Source: Seohaeicola zhoushanensis (GTDB lineage: Bacteria > Pseudomonadota > Alphaproteobacteria > Rhodobacterales > Rhodobacteraceae). From it: DNA of 64,000 nucleotides. Both the position numbers and the translations under genes were made by a program. The notes below the pieces were generated by a model, which did not search any database, had not been told where the DNA came from, and saw nothing but the letters and a program-made list of their open reading frames with translations. Position 1 is the first letter of the stretch. Each line of letters opens with the position of its first letter. The stretch covers positions 760,171 to 824,170 of the forward strand of contig NZ_BNCJ01000001.1 in NCBI RefSeq assembly GCF_014656415.1. Reading direction: 5' to 3'. Positions 10,701-19,397 of the stretch are shown piece by piece.

Positions 10701-11897
10701 TCAGTTGAGCAGAAGCACGTAGAGCATCGATTCGCCGCGCATCATCCGGGTGAATTCGCGCCAGTTGAACGGGCTAAGCCGCTCGCCCCGCTCGGCATAG
10801 GGCAGCAGGTCCTTGCCCTGCGCCCAGCCGATCAGGTCCACCGGGATCGGCTCCTCCAGCAGCTTCTTCAGGTTGAGCCCGGCCCCGCTCTTGAGCCGCC
10901 AGTAGGGGATCAGCTTGCGCCCCTCGAGCATGTCCTCGGCATCCGCCAGGATCGCCTGCCAGGCCTTCGCCACCTGTTCCGGCAGCGCCACGCCCAAGGC
11001 CGAGGTCTGCCGCGCGTTCGGGATCCACTCGGCATCGTTGTCGGTTTCGGCGTCCAGCCGGGCCCAGAACTGGCGGTTGAACCGGATCGTCGCCAGCGCG
11101 TGCTCGCGTGCCGCGCGGGTATGCGCCGGATCGGGCTGCTGGCGTAGCGCCAGCAGCAGCGCCGCCGCCGCATCGACCTCGTCCTCGAACATGAAGGCCA
11201 GCGCATTGGTCGGCGGCGCATCGCCCGCCACCTCGTTCATCGCGGCGGTGGCCGCGCCCACCTCGGCAATCGCCTGCGACGGCGGATAGGCCAGCACCAG
11301 CTCGGCGATGGCCGAGAGCATGTGTGTATAGGCCTGCAGCCAGGCCGCGTCGGCGGTGTCGAACCGGATCGTCGGCGGCACCGTTTCCCCGGACGAGCGG
11401 AAGCGGCGCGGCAGCACCGTGCCGGCGGCGATCTCGATCACGCCTTCGCCCTTGTCGCGCGCGCCGTTCATGTTCACGTCGAACCAGAGGTCGGCCAGGT
11501 TCACCCGCAGCGCAACCTCGTCGGCATCCGCGATCCCGTCCAGCGGCGCCTCGGCCTCGGCCATGCGGGCCAGAAGGTCGGTGGCCATGACCTCGACGAA
11601 CTTCGGATCGAACGGCTCGGGGTTCGGGTTCTCGGCCACCGGCAGGCGCAGCACCGGCAGGTCCATCGTGCGGCCCGACATGCCCATCCGCCAGCGCAGC
11701 TGCAACGTCGCCTCGATCGCCCGCAGGAACCGCACCCCACCCAGGGCGAAACGCTCGGTCGGGGTCGGGGCGGGCAGGGCGGCCAGCTCTCCCTCGACCG
11801 CGCTCAGACCCTGCGCAGCGATCCTGGCCGAGACATCCTCCTGCGCCGCGGCCCATCCGGGCACCAGCAGGGCGATCACACAAAGCAGACGCGTCAT
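10701..11897 (-). CDS. Exported protein of unknown function between mdh and sucC
   Basis: 398 residues with a signal peptide (cleavage likely after GWAAA, residue about 18). A stretch DVNMNGARDKGE (residues 140-151) has the Asp/Asn/Asp/Glu spacing of a calcium-binding EF-hand-like loop, preceded by DLWF. The rest is rich in Ala and Leu without a catalytic motif I recognise. The start has a strong GGGAGGA site and lies just after the mdh terminator, so it may depend on read-through or on a promoter near it. It lies upstream of sucC, but the suc promoter region intervenes. Confidence 0.7.
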   Translation of the reverse strand: MTRLLCVIALLVPGWAAAQEDVSARIAAQGLSAVEGELAALPAPTPTERFALGGVRFLRAIEATLQLRWRMGMSGRTMDLPVLRLPVAENPNPEPFDPKFVEVMATDLLARMAEAEAPLDGIADADEVALRVNLADLWFDVNMNGARDKGEGVIEIAAGTVLPRRFRSSGETVPPTIRFDTADAAWLQAYTHMLSAIAELVLAYPPSQAIAEVGAATAAMNEVAGDAPPTNALAFMFEDEVDAAAALLLALRQQPDPAHTRAAREHALATIRFNRQFWARLDAETDNDAEWIPNARQTSALGVALPEQVAKAWQAILADAEDMLEGRKLIPYWRLKSGAGLNLKKLLEEPIPVDLIGWAQGKDLLPYAERGERLSPFNWREFTRMMRGESMLYVLLLN

Positions 11898-11917
11898 GAC
11901 AAATCCTCCCGGAAACG

Positions 11918-11944
11918 AAAAAGGGCGCCCCGCGAGGGACGCCC
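11918..11944 (-). terminator. Rho-independent terminator of mdh
   Basis: On the minus strand GGGCGTCCC and GGGGCGCCC form a 9-bp stem (one G-T pair) with a 4-base loop, followed by TTTTT (11922-11918). It lies about 40 bases after the mdh stop and about 20 bases before the start of the next gene. Confidence 0.75.
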
Positions 11945-11981
11945 CGAAATCCTAGCCGGTTTTCCCGGCCCGGTCATCGCC

Positions 11982-12980
<999 letters not shown>

Positions 12981-13103
12981 CTAGTGCCTTCCGGCCTTGG
13001 GCGCAAGGCTTCTGCGCTGCAGCATAGGTGGCCGCAGTCTCTGTCACAAGCCTTTCACATCGGTTAAAACGCTCGGCAGGAGCGGCGGGAACGAGGGGCG
13101 CAC

Positions 13104-13859
13104 GTGCTGGATCTGAGCTGGAGCTTCCTGGCCATGGCAGGCCCGGCGGTGATCTTCGCGGGCATGTCCAAGGGCGGTTTCGGCGGCGGCGCGGGCTTCG
13201 TCGCCTCGCTGATTCTGGCGGTGCTGGTGGGGCCGGGCATCGCGCTCGGCATCATGCTGCCGCTGCTCATGCTGATGGACCTGGCCACCATGCGCGCCTA
13301 CTGGCGCAGGTGGAACACCGGCGCCGCGCTGCTGCTCATCCTGGGCGCGCTGCCGGGGCTGGCGCTGGGCGGCTGGCTCTACCGGGTCGCCTCGCCCGAT
13401 GTCTTCCGCCTGCTGATCGGCATCATCGCGCTGGCCTTCGTCGCCTGGCAGGGCGCGCGCTCGGCCGGGCTGGTGCGCATCGCCGAACGGCCGATGCCGG
13501 CCTGGGCCGGGGCGCTGGCCGGGGCCTTCGCCGGCTTCACCAGCTTCGTCAGCCACGCCGGAGGCCCGCCGGTGGCGATCTACCTGCTGTCCCGCCGCCT
13601 CTCCAAGACCGAGTTCCAGGCGACCACGGTGCTGGTCTTCTGGATCATCAACGCGGTGAAATTCCCGCCCTATGCCTATCTCGGCCTGTTCACCGCCGAG
13701 ACGATGAAGGCCGACCTGATCCTCGCCCCCTTCGCGCTTTTCGGCGTCTGGCTCGGGGTGATCGCCCACCGCCACGTCCCTGAACGGGCCTTCTTCGCGA
13801 TCACCTATGTCCTGCTCACCCTGACCGGCCTCAAGCTGATCTGGGACGCCCTGACCTGA
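13104..13859 (+). CDS. TauE/SafE-family sulfite/sulfonate exporter-type permease
   Basis: 251 residues with about seven to eight membrane segments and the typical glycine-rich motifs GMSKGGFGGG (near residue 20) and SHAGGPPVAIYLL (near 150) of the TauE/SafE (DUF81) family, which moves anions such as sulfite or sulfoacetate. Starts with GTG behind GAGGGG. No sulfonate genes are nearby, so the substrate is open. Confidence 0.85.
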   Translation: MLDLSWSFLAMAGPAVIFAGMSKGGFGGGAGFVASLILAVLVGPGIALGIMLPLLMLMDLATMRAYWRRWNTGAALLLILGALPGLALGGWLYRVASPDVFRLLIGIIALAFVAWQGARSAGLVRIAERPMPAWAGALAGAFAGFTSFVSHAGGPPVAIYLLSRRLSKTEFQATTVLVFWIINAVKFPPYAYLGLFTAETMKADLILAPFALFGVWLGVIAHRHVPERAFFAITYVLLTLTGLKLIWDALT

Positions 13860-13883
13860 CGCCCCCGCGGCCATGGCCCAATT

Positions 13884-14163
13884 CCCCTCTCCCCGCGGGG
13901 GAGAGGGTCAGGGTGAGGGGGCACTACCTTCACCCCCAAGCCCCAACCTCCGGCAAAGCCGCCCCCTCTCCCCGCGGGGGAGAGGGTCAGGGTGAGGGGG
14001 CACTACCTCCTCCCCCCCCAATCACCAACCTCCGGCAAAGCCGCCCCCTCTCCCCTCGGGGGAGAGGGCCGGGGTGAGGGGGCACTACCTCCACCCCCAA
14101 TCACCAACCTCCGGCAAAGCCGCCCCCTCTCCCCGCGGGGGAGAGGGCCGGGGTGAGGGGGGG
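13884..14163. repeat. Four-copy tandem repeat of a 79-82 bp hairpin unit
   Basis: The palindromic core CCCTCTCCCCGCGGGGGAG recurs with starts at about 13884, 13963, 14045 and 14124 (periods 79, 82, 79). Each copy is followed by AGGG(T/C)C(A/G)GGGTGAGGGGG, and copies are joined by spacers containing ACCTCCGGCAAAGCCG. Copy 3 has one change in the palindrome (CCTCGGGGG). The array fills the gap between two convergent genes and ends 4 bases from the stop of the next gene. Similar hairpin units are common between genes in many proteobacteria. Confidence 0.9.
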
Positions 14164-14166
14164 CCT

Positions 14167-14481
14167 TCAGGCCCCCTTGTCCTTCTTCGGCAGCACCTCG
14201 GCCAGGGCCTGGAACGACTGCCCCGAGGCGACCAGGCAGGTCAGCCCCGCCGGCGTGGTCACGGTGATCGTCCAGGTGCCGGTGTCGTTCGAGGCAAAGA
14301 CCTCGATCACCGCGCCCTGCGCACCGAGTCCGATGCTCTGGCGCGACTCGCCGTAACCGTCGGCCAGCCGCTCCACCACGATGTCGCGCGGCGCGCAGTT
14401 CCGGGTCTGGGCGGCCAGTCCGGTGGCGGCAATCAGCGCCAGGCCGAGGCCGGTCATCAACTGGAACAGTGCTCTCTTCAT
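14167..14481 (-). CDS. Small exported protein of unknown function
   Basis: 104 residues with a clear signal peptide (hydrophobic to about residue 22, cleavage near GLAAQ). The mature part has two cysteines (NCAPRD and LTCLV) that could form a disulfide, and motifs FASNDTGTWTITVTT that look like a short beta sandwich. Ends 4 bases from the tandem repeat array. No function assignable. Confidence 0.7.
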   Translation of the reverse strand: MKRALFQLMTGLGLALIAATGLAAQTRNCAPRDIVVERLADGYGESRQSIGLGAQGAVIEVFASNDTGTWTITVTTPAGLTCLVASGQSFQALAEVLPKKDKGA

Positions 14482-14816
14482 GGGTCAAACCCTTTCGCCA
14501 GGCTGCCGCCCGGTCAGGCCCGCCGGAGATCCGGTGCGCCAGGCGGCAGGCCAATGTTCAGTGACGTCGAATCCTCTGTCCGTGTGCTCGGCGGCCCGAC
14601 CGAACCGGTCCTTCAAAGGGGATGCGGCCCGGCAAGCTTGCCCAAGGGAGGCTGAGGAATGGTTAACGGATCGGGCGATAGGGTGCATTTTAGCCAACAA
14701 GGCGTCTTGCAGAGCGCCGCCAAAACCGACCATGCTGCGCCGCGGCGGATTCGCAGCCTGCGCTCCGCCACGGAATTCCGCGCCGCGCGCGCCGCCATGA
14801 GACCGAGGAGCAGCCC
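14482..14816. other. Non-coding region upstream of the mcl2-like gene
   Basis: 335 bases without a credible gene; the frames crossing it lack coding character. Inverted arms CTGCCGCC/GGCGGCAG lie around 14502-14545. The promoter of the mcl2-nnrU-mch group is expected here, but I cannot place -35/-10 elements with confidence. Confidence 0.5.
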
Positions 14817-15674
14817 ATGGACCCCCGCACCCGCCCCTGTCGTTCCGTCCTCTATATTCCCGGTTCGAAGGAACGGGCGCTGGAAAAGGCGCGCGGCCTT
14901 GCCGCCGATGCCATCATCTTCGACCTCGAGGATGCCGTGACCCCCGAGGAAAAGGTCAACGCCCGCGCCACGCTGGCGGCGGAACTGGCCAAGGGCGGTT
15001 ACGGCAAGCGGCTCAGGATCGTGCGGATCAACGGCTTTGACACCGAATGGGGCCGGGACGACGCCAAGGCCGTCACCGAGATGGACGCCGACGCCGTGCT
15101 GCTGCCCAAGGTCTCCAGCCCCGCCGACCTCGCCGCGCTGGCGGCGATCACCGGCGACCTGCCGATCTGGGCGATGATGGAAACCCCCCGCGGGATGCTG
15201 AACGCCGCCGCCATCGCCGCGCACCCAAAGCTCGAAGGCATGGTCATGGGCACCAATGACCTCGCCAAGGAGTTGCAGACCCGCTTCCGCGCCGACCGCC
15301 TGCCGCTGCTCGCCGGCCTCGGCCTCTGCCTGCTCGCCGCCAAGGCCGAGGGGCTGGTCATCGTCGACGGCGTCTACAACGCCTATCTCGACGAAGAGGG
15401 TCTCAAGGCCGAATGCGACCAGGGCCGCGACATGGGCTTCGACGGCAAGACGCTGATCCACCCGGCGCAGGTCGCCGTCGCCAATACCGCCTATGCGCCC
15501 TCCGAGGCCGAGGTCGACCTGGCCCGCCGCCAGATCGCCGCCTTCGAGGAAACCCGCGCCTCGGGGCAGGGGGTTGCCGTGGTCGACGGCCGCATCGTCG
15601 AGAACCTGCATGTTGCCACGGCCCGTGAAGTGCTGGCAAAAGCAGAGGCAATCGAGGCACTGCAAGCGGGGTAA
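14817..15674 (+). CDS. mcl2: CitE-like CoA-ester lyase, probable (3S)-malyl-CoA thioesterase
   Basis: 285-residue HpcH/HpaI-CitE TIM barrel with RSVLYIPGSKERALEKA at the N-terminus, the metal-binding Glu and Asp in DLEDAV and METPRG, and FDGKTLIHPAQV near the end. Its length and its place beside mdh and mch match the Rhodobacter sphaeroides Mcl2 locus, where the protein hydrolyses (3S)-malyl-CoA in the ethylmalonyl-CoA pathway. The true lyase Mcl1 is longer, near 318 residues. Lyase versus thioesterase activity cannot be separated from sequence alone. RBS GAGGAG. Confidence 0.82.
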   Translation: MDPRTRPCRSVLYIPGSKERALEKARGLAADAIIFDLEDAVTPEEKVNARATLAAELAKGGYGKRLRIVRINGFDTEWGRDDAKAVTEMDADAVLLPKVSSPADLAALAAITGDLPIWAMMETPRGMLNAAAIAAHPKLEGMVMGTNDLAKELQTRFRADRLPLLAGLGLCLLAAKAEGLVIVDGVYNAYLDEEGLKAECDQGRDMGFDGKTLIHPAQVAVANTAYAPSEAEVDLARRQIAAFEETRASGQGVAVVDGRIVENLHVATAREVLAKAEAIEALQAG

Positions 15675-15680
15675 TCCGGC

Positions 15681-16244
15681 ATGGGTTTCATTCTCCTGAT
15701 CATCGGGATCGCGCTCTGGTTCGCTGCGCATCTGTTCAAGCGGCTGGCGCCGGCGCGCCGCGCCGCGATGGGCGACAAGGGCCGCGGCCCGGTGGCGCTG
15801 GCGCTGCTGGTCTCGCTGGTGCTCATCGTGCTCGGCTACCGCTGGGCCGACATGGTGCATGTCTGGTTCCCGCCGGTCTGGCTCTGGCACGTCAACAACC
15901 TGCTGATGCTGCTCGCCGTCTGGACCTTCGGCGCCAGCGAGATCCGCGGCGGCAAGGTCTGGCCGGCCACCCGCATCCGCCACCCGCAGCTCACCGCCGT
16001 CAAGACCTGGGCGCTGGCCCACCTGCTGGTCAACGGCGACCTCGCCTCGATCCTGCTGTTCGGCGCGATGCTCGCCTGGGCGGTGGTCGAGGTCATCGTC
16101 ATCAACCGCGCCGAACCGGCCTGGACCCCACCGCCCAAGGCCCCCGCCCGCAAGCTGGTGGTGCTCGCGGTGATCACCCTGGTGGTCTACGCCGTCATCG
16201 TCGGCATCCACCTCTGGCTCGGAGTGAGGCCCTTCCCGTCATGA
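15681..16244 (+). CDS. NnrU family membrane protein
   Basis: 187 residues with five or six membrane segments. The core HPQLTAVKTWALAHLLVNG followed by DLASILLFG is the NnrU domain signature. NnrU was named for its link to nitrite/NO reductase expression in Rhodobacter, and its biochemical role is unknown. No denitrification genes are present here; it sits between mcl2 and mch, so its role is probably not NO-specific in this setting. The stop overlaps the next start (ATGA). Confidence 0.85.
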   Translation: MGFILLIIGIALWFAAHLFKRLAPARRAAMGDKGRGPVALALLVSLVLIVLGYRWADMVHVWFPPVWLWHVNNLLMLLAVWTFGASEIRGGKVWPATRIRHPQLTAVKTWALAHLLVNGDLASILLFGAMLAWAVVEVIVINRAEPAWTPPPKAPARKLVVLAVITLVVYAVIVGIHLWLGVRPFPS

Positions 16245-16447
16245 GCACCATCTACCGCCTGCTGACCGAGGACGATACCTCGGCCTTCTGCCACAAGGTT
16301 TCCGAGGCGCTTTCCAAGGGCTGGTCCCTTTACGGCTCGCCCTCCTACGCCTTCGATTCCGCGCGCGGCGTGATGCGCTGCGCCCAGGCCGTGACCAAGG
16401 AGATCGCGGCGCCCTATACACCCGAGATGAAACTGGGACAGCAATGA
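16241..16447 (+). CDS. DUF1737 domain protein
   Basis: 68 residues; YRLLTEDDTSAFCHKVSEAL followed by a GWSLYGSP motif matches the small DUF1737 family of unknown function. Both ends overlap neighbours by 4 bases (ATGA), so it is translationally coupled to nnrU and mch. Such tight coupling suggests a protein needed in fixed ratio with one of them. Confidence 0.85.
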   Translation: MSTIYRLLTEDDTSAFCHKVSEALSKGWSLYGSPSYAFDSARGVMRCAQAVTKEIAAPYTPEMKLGQQ

Positions 16448-17478
16448 TGGCCAAGACGAACCCCGGACGCTTCTTCGAGGATTACCGCATCGGCCAGGTG
16501 CTGACCCATGCGGTGCCGCGCACGGTGTCCGGGGGCGAACGCGCCCTCTACCACGCGCTCTACCCGGCTCGCCACGCGCTCTATTCCTCCGACGAATTCG
16601 CGCGCGCCTGCGGCCTGGCGGCCTCGCCGCTCGACGATCTCGCCGCCTTCCATATCGTCTTCGGCAAGACCGTGCCCGACGTCTCTCTGAACGCCGTCGC
16701 CAACCTCGGCTATGCCGAGGGCCGCTGGCTGCGGCCAGTAATGGCCGGCGATACGCTGAACTCGGTCTCCGAGGTGATCGGCCTCAAGGAGAATTCCAAC
16801 GGCAAGACCGGCGTGGTCTATGTCCGCACCCGCGGCCTTAACCAGCGCGGCGAGACCGTGATGGAATACGTCCGCTGGGTGATGGTGCGGAAGAACAACC
16901 TCGACGCCCCGGCGCCCGAGGCGGTGGTGCCCGAACTGGCCAAGGTCGTCGCGCCCGAGACGCTGGCGATCCCGCCGGGCCTCGACTTCAGCGCCTACGA
17001 CTTCACCCTCGCGGGCGAGCCGCACCGCATGGCCGACTACGAGATCGGCGAGGTGATCGACCATGTCGATGGCGTCACCATCGAGGAGGCCGAGCACATG
17101 ATCGCCACGCGCCTCTGGCAGAACACCGCCAAGGTGCATTTCGACGCCACCTTCCGCGACGACGGCAAGCGGCTGATCTATGGCGGCCACGTCATCTCCA
17201 TGGCCCGCGCGCTCTCGTTCAACGGACTGGCCAACGCGCAGATGATCGTCGGCCTGAACGGCGGTGCCCATGCCAACCCCTGCTTTGCCGGCACCACCGT
17301 CAAGGCCTGGTCCGAAGTGCTCGACAAGGCCGAGACCTCGGCCCCCGGCGTCGGCGCGATCCGGCTGCGGCTGGTGGCCACCTCCGACGCCTCGGTCGGC
17401 AAGCTCAAGGACGAAACCGGCAGATATCTGCCCGGCGTGCTGCTCGATCTCGACTACTGGGCGCTCATACCTGCCTGA
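16444..17478 (+). CDS. mch: Mesaconyl-CoA hydratase (beta-methylmalyl-CoA dehydratase)
   Basis: 344 residues with two MaoC/hot-dog domains. The N-terminal GRFFEDYRIGQVLTHAVPRT, the SGGERALYHALYPARHAL region and the C-terminal LNGGAHANPCFAGTTV are typical of Mch. It hydrates mesaconyl-CoA to beta-methylmalyl-CoA in the ethylmalonyl-CoA pathway for acetyl-CoA assimilation. Start could be ATG 16444 or 16447. Position beside mcl2 and sdh matches R. sphaeroides. Confidence 0.93.
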   Translation: MMAKTNPGRFFEDYRIGQVLTHAVPRTVSGGERALYHALYPARHALYSSDEFARACGLAASPLDDLAAFHIVFGKTVPDVSLNAVANLGYAEGRWLRPVMAGDTLNSVSEVIGLKENSNGKTGVVYVRTRGLNQRGETVMEYVRWVMVRKNNLDAPAPEAVVPELAKVVAPETLAIPPGLDFSAYDFTLAGEPHRMADYEIGEVIDHVDGVTIEEAEHMIATRLWQNTAKVHFDATFRDDGKRLIYGGHVISMARALSFNGLANAQMIVGLNGGAHANPCFAGTTVKAWSEVLDKAETSAPGVGAIRLRLVATSDASVGKLKDETGRYLPGVLLDLDYWALIPA

Positions 17479-17499
17479 TTTTGAGGCAAATTCCCGGTT

Positions 17500-17527
17500 G
17501 ACGCCGCGTTGCAGCAATCGCGGCGTC
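17500..17527 (+). terminator. Hairpin terminator after mch
   Basis: GACGCCGCG and CGCGGCGTC are perfect 9-bp arms with a 10-base loop that can itself pair (TTGC/GCAA). It lies 21 bases past the mch stop and is followed by TAAAAAATTGACTTTTTT. Confidence 0.6.
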
Positions 17528-17660
17528 TAAAAAATTGACTTTTTTGGTCGGAAAGCAGACTAGACTGGAGTCTGGAGGTCTGCTCAGGCGCGTTACAGGC
17601 GTGGCGTGTCACAGAGAATGGGCGGGTCTCTGTCTTTACGCGCTAATGAATGGGGAAAAC

Positions 17661-18302
17661 ATGCGTAACCTTCTCGCGGCCTCCGCGCTCGCCCTTGGCG
17701 TCGCGGCGCCCGGCCTCGCGTCCGCACAAGACCTGACCGTGACCGGCGGCTTCAGCATCGTCAGCCGCTATGTCTCGAACGGGTTCGACCAGACCACCGG
17801 GGCGGCCTTCCAGCCCTGGGTCGAAGCCGAATACCGCGGCTTCTACCTCAACCTCTGGGCTTCCAACACCGCCAAGTCGCTGGTTGGCAGCGGCGCCGAG
17901 ATCGACGTCACCGTCGGCTATCGCGGCGAAATCGGCAAGTTCAGCTATGATGTCGGCTACGCCCGCTACTACTACAAGAACCCGAGCGTGAACTGCTGCG
18001 GCGAGCAGCTGCTCACCCTGGGCTATGCCCCGACCGACAACCTCGCCTTCAGCCTCGCCTTCGCGCGCGATCCGGTCGCCGATTACGTCGACACCGGCCT
18101 GACCGTCGACGTCGCCCTGAACGACAAGTTCGGCCTCTCGGCCACCTATGGTTCGGTCAGCAACGGCGGCGTGGACTACTGGAGCGTCGGCGGCGCCTAC
18201 GCCATCAACGACACCGTTTCGATCTCCGGATCCTGGCAGGACAACGACGTGAACGACGGAACCTTCGTCGTCTCGCTCGACACCGCATTCAACATCCGTT
18301 GA
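17661..18302 (+). CDS. TorF-family putative porin (outer-membrane beta barrel)
   Basis: 213 residues from the ATG at 17661, behind GGGGA; the frame is open further upstream but the signal peptide MRNLLAASALALGVAAPGLA fixes the start. The mature protein consists of alternating aromatic/polar beta strands ending in FNIR, and GGFSIVSRYVSNGFDQT near the N-terminus is the typical start of the TIGR02001 barrel family. Two adjacent cysteines (NCCGE) are unusual for a porin. Substrate unknown. Monocistronic: a hairpin lies before it and another right after it. Confidence 0.82.
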   Translation: MRNLLAASALALGVAAPGLASAQDLTVTGGFSIVSRYVSNGFDQTTGAAFQPWVEAEYRGFYLNLWASNTAKSLVGSGAEIDVTVGYRGEIGKFSYDVGYARYYYKNPSVNCCGEQLLTLGYAPTDNLAFSLAFARDPVADYVDTGLTVDVALNDKFGLSATYGSVSNGGVDYWSVGGAYAINDTVSISGSWQDNDVNDGTFVVSLDTAFNIR

Positions 18303-18308
18303 ACACAA

Positions 18309-18333
18309 CCGGGCCGCGTTCCGCGCGGCCCGG
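18309..18333 (+). terminator. GC hairpin after the porin gene
   Basis: CCGGGCCGCG and CGCGGCCCGG pair perfectly over 10 bp with a 5-base loop, 6 bases after the stop. No T-run follows, so termination may be factor-dependent or the hairpin may only protect the message. Confidence 0.5.
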
Positions 18334-18449
18334 CGATCCGCTCCGCGGTCGGGTCGCCGCAACCGCGATGCACCAAGGCCTTCACCGCCCCGCCCGCAGG
18401 GGAATGGTGAATCCGAATGATATCAGCAAGATTCGTCCGATCCGGCTAA

Positions 18450-18491
18450 GTGATCACCTTTAGTGATCACATGAATTGTCCGTGTGATCAC
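18450..18491. promoter_or_regulatory. Three GTGATCAC palindromes upstream of sdhC
   Basis: GTGATCAC occurs at 18450-18457, 18463-18470 and 18484-18491, with centres 13 and 21 bases apart, 118-159 bases ahead of the sdhC start. Sites 2 and 3 are extended (AGTGATCACA, TGTGATCACG). The same core is paired ahead of sucC, at a similar distance from the start codon. Confidence 0.65.
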
Positions 18492-18608
18492 GATTTCCCG
18501 CATTTTGTTCCGACAGCCCCCAAAATACCTCCGATTTGGGACCGCCGCCCTCGTGACAGCGGTGTAAAATTCGCTAATAACGGGGCAGCCAACCGGAAAG
18601 GAGCCATC

Positions 18609-18998
18609 ATGGCCGATGTCAATCGGGGCAATCGCCCGCTTTCGCCCTTCATGCTCGGGAAATATTACCGGTTCCAGCTCAACTCGGTCACATCGATCCT
18701 GACCCGGATCACCGGCAACGCGCTGATCGTCGCCGCGGTGCTGATCGCCTGGTGGCTGCTCGCCGCCGCGACCGGCGCTGAATACTTCGCCACCGTCAAC
18801 TGGCTTCTGACCAGCCCGCTCGGCTACCTCGTCCTGGTGCTGTCGACCCTCGGCCTGTGGTATCACACCCTGGCCGGCATCCGGCACTTGATCTGGGACC
18901 AGGGCTACTGCCTCGAGATGGAGAAGGCAGATCGCCTCGGCTGGATCGTCATCATCGGCTCGGTCGTCCTGACCGTCCTGACCGTCATTATCGTCTGA
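18609..18998 (+). CDS. sdhC: Succinate dehydrogenase cytochrome b556 subunit
   Basis: 129 residues from the ATG at 18609 behind AAAGGAG. RPLSPFMLGKYYRFQLNSV and SILTRITGNAL are typical of SdhC, and the heme-ligand histidine is expected in LWYHTLAGIRHLIWD in the second of three membrane helices. Anchors SdhAB and takes part in quinone binding. A longer open frame upstream (to 18450) is not used; it would run through the operator region. Confidence 0.95.
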   Translation: MADVNRGNRPLSPFMLGKYYRFQLNSVTSILTRITGNALIVAAVLIAWWLLAAATGAEYFATVNWLLTSPLGYLVLVLSTLGLWYHTLAGIRHLIWDQGYCLEMEKADRLGWIVIIGSVVLTVLTVIIV

Positions 18999-19009
18999 GG
19001 AGAGCCGCC

Positions 19010-19381
19010 ATGCGTTACCTCACCGACCGCAAGCGCGCCGTGGGCCTCGGGGCCGCCAAGTCCGGCACCGGCCATCACTGGTCCATGCAGGTCAGCTCGA
19101 TCGCGCTGATCATCCTCGTCCCGCTGTTCGTCTTCACCTTCGGCTGCATCCTCGGCGCGCCCTATGAAGAGGTCGTCGCCTACTACTCGCGTCCCTTCCC
19201 GGCCATCGTCGCCGCGCTGACGCTCTGGGTCGGCATGGTGCACTTCAAGAACGGCGCCCAAATGGCGATCGAGGACTATGTCCACGGCTTCACCGGCCGT
19301 CTGACCATCATCCTGGTGACGTGCCTCGCCTATGCCATCGCGGCAACCGGCGTCTACGCCATCGCCAAACTCGCCCTCTAA
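19010..19381 (+). CDS. sdhD: Succinate dehydrogenase membrane anchor subunit
   Basis: 123 residues with three membrane helices. [19 protein letters not shown] is the typical SdhD N-terminus, and [18 protein letters not shown] carries the conserved histidine and Asp-Tyr of the quinone/heme region. Starts 11 bases after the sdhC stop behind GAGGAGAG, so it is part of the sdhCDAB transcript. Confidence 0.95.
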   Translation: MRYLTDRKRAVGLGAAKSGTGHHWSMQVSSIALIILVPLFVFTFGCILGAPYEEVVAYYSRPFPAIVAALTLWVGMVHFKNGAQMAIEDYVHGFTGRLTIILVTCLAYAIAATGVYAIAKLAL

Positions 19382-19397
19382 GACCGGAGCAACAGAA

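Larger units (their letters stand above)
18303..18608. promoter_or_regulatory. sdh promoter region
   Basis: 306 bases between the porin and sdhC. The first part holds the porin hairpin. From 18450 come three GTGATCAC palindromes and then AT-rich sequence up to a strong AAAGGAG ribosome site. The sdh promoter must lie between about 18490 and 18590; I could not fix -35/-10 boxes. Confidence 0.5.

Noticed and set aside
13884..14163. Four regular repeats looked at as a CRISPR array
   Set aside because: The whole 79-82 bp unit including the linker is repeated; there are no unique spacers, the palindrome is far longer than a CRISPR repeat, and no cas gene is near.
16170..16177. GTGATCAC inside nnrU (and again at 21576-21583 in sdhB) as further regulator sites
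   Set aside because: Both lie inside genes as Val-Ile-Thr codons, single and without the extended TGTGATCACA form, so chance occurrence is the better reading.
17534..17566. TTGACT near 17534 with TAGACT as a sigma-70 promoter of the porin gene
   Set aside because: The spacing of the two boxes is about 20 bases, too long for a standard promoter, and no better -10 is at 16-18 bases.
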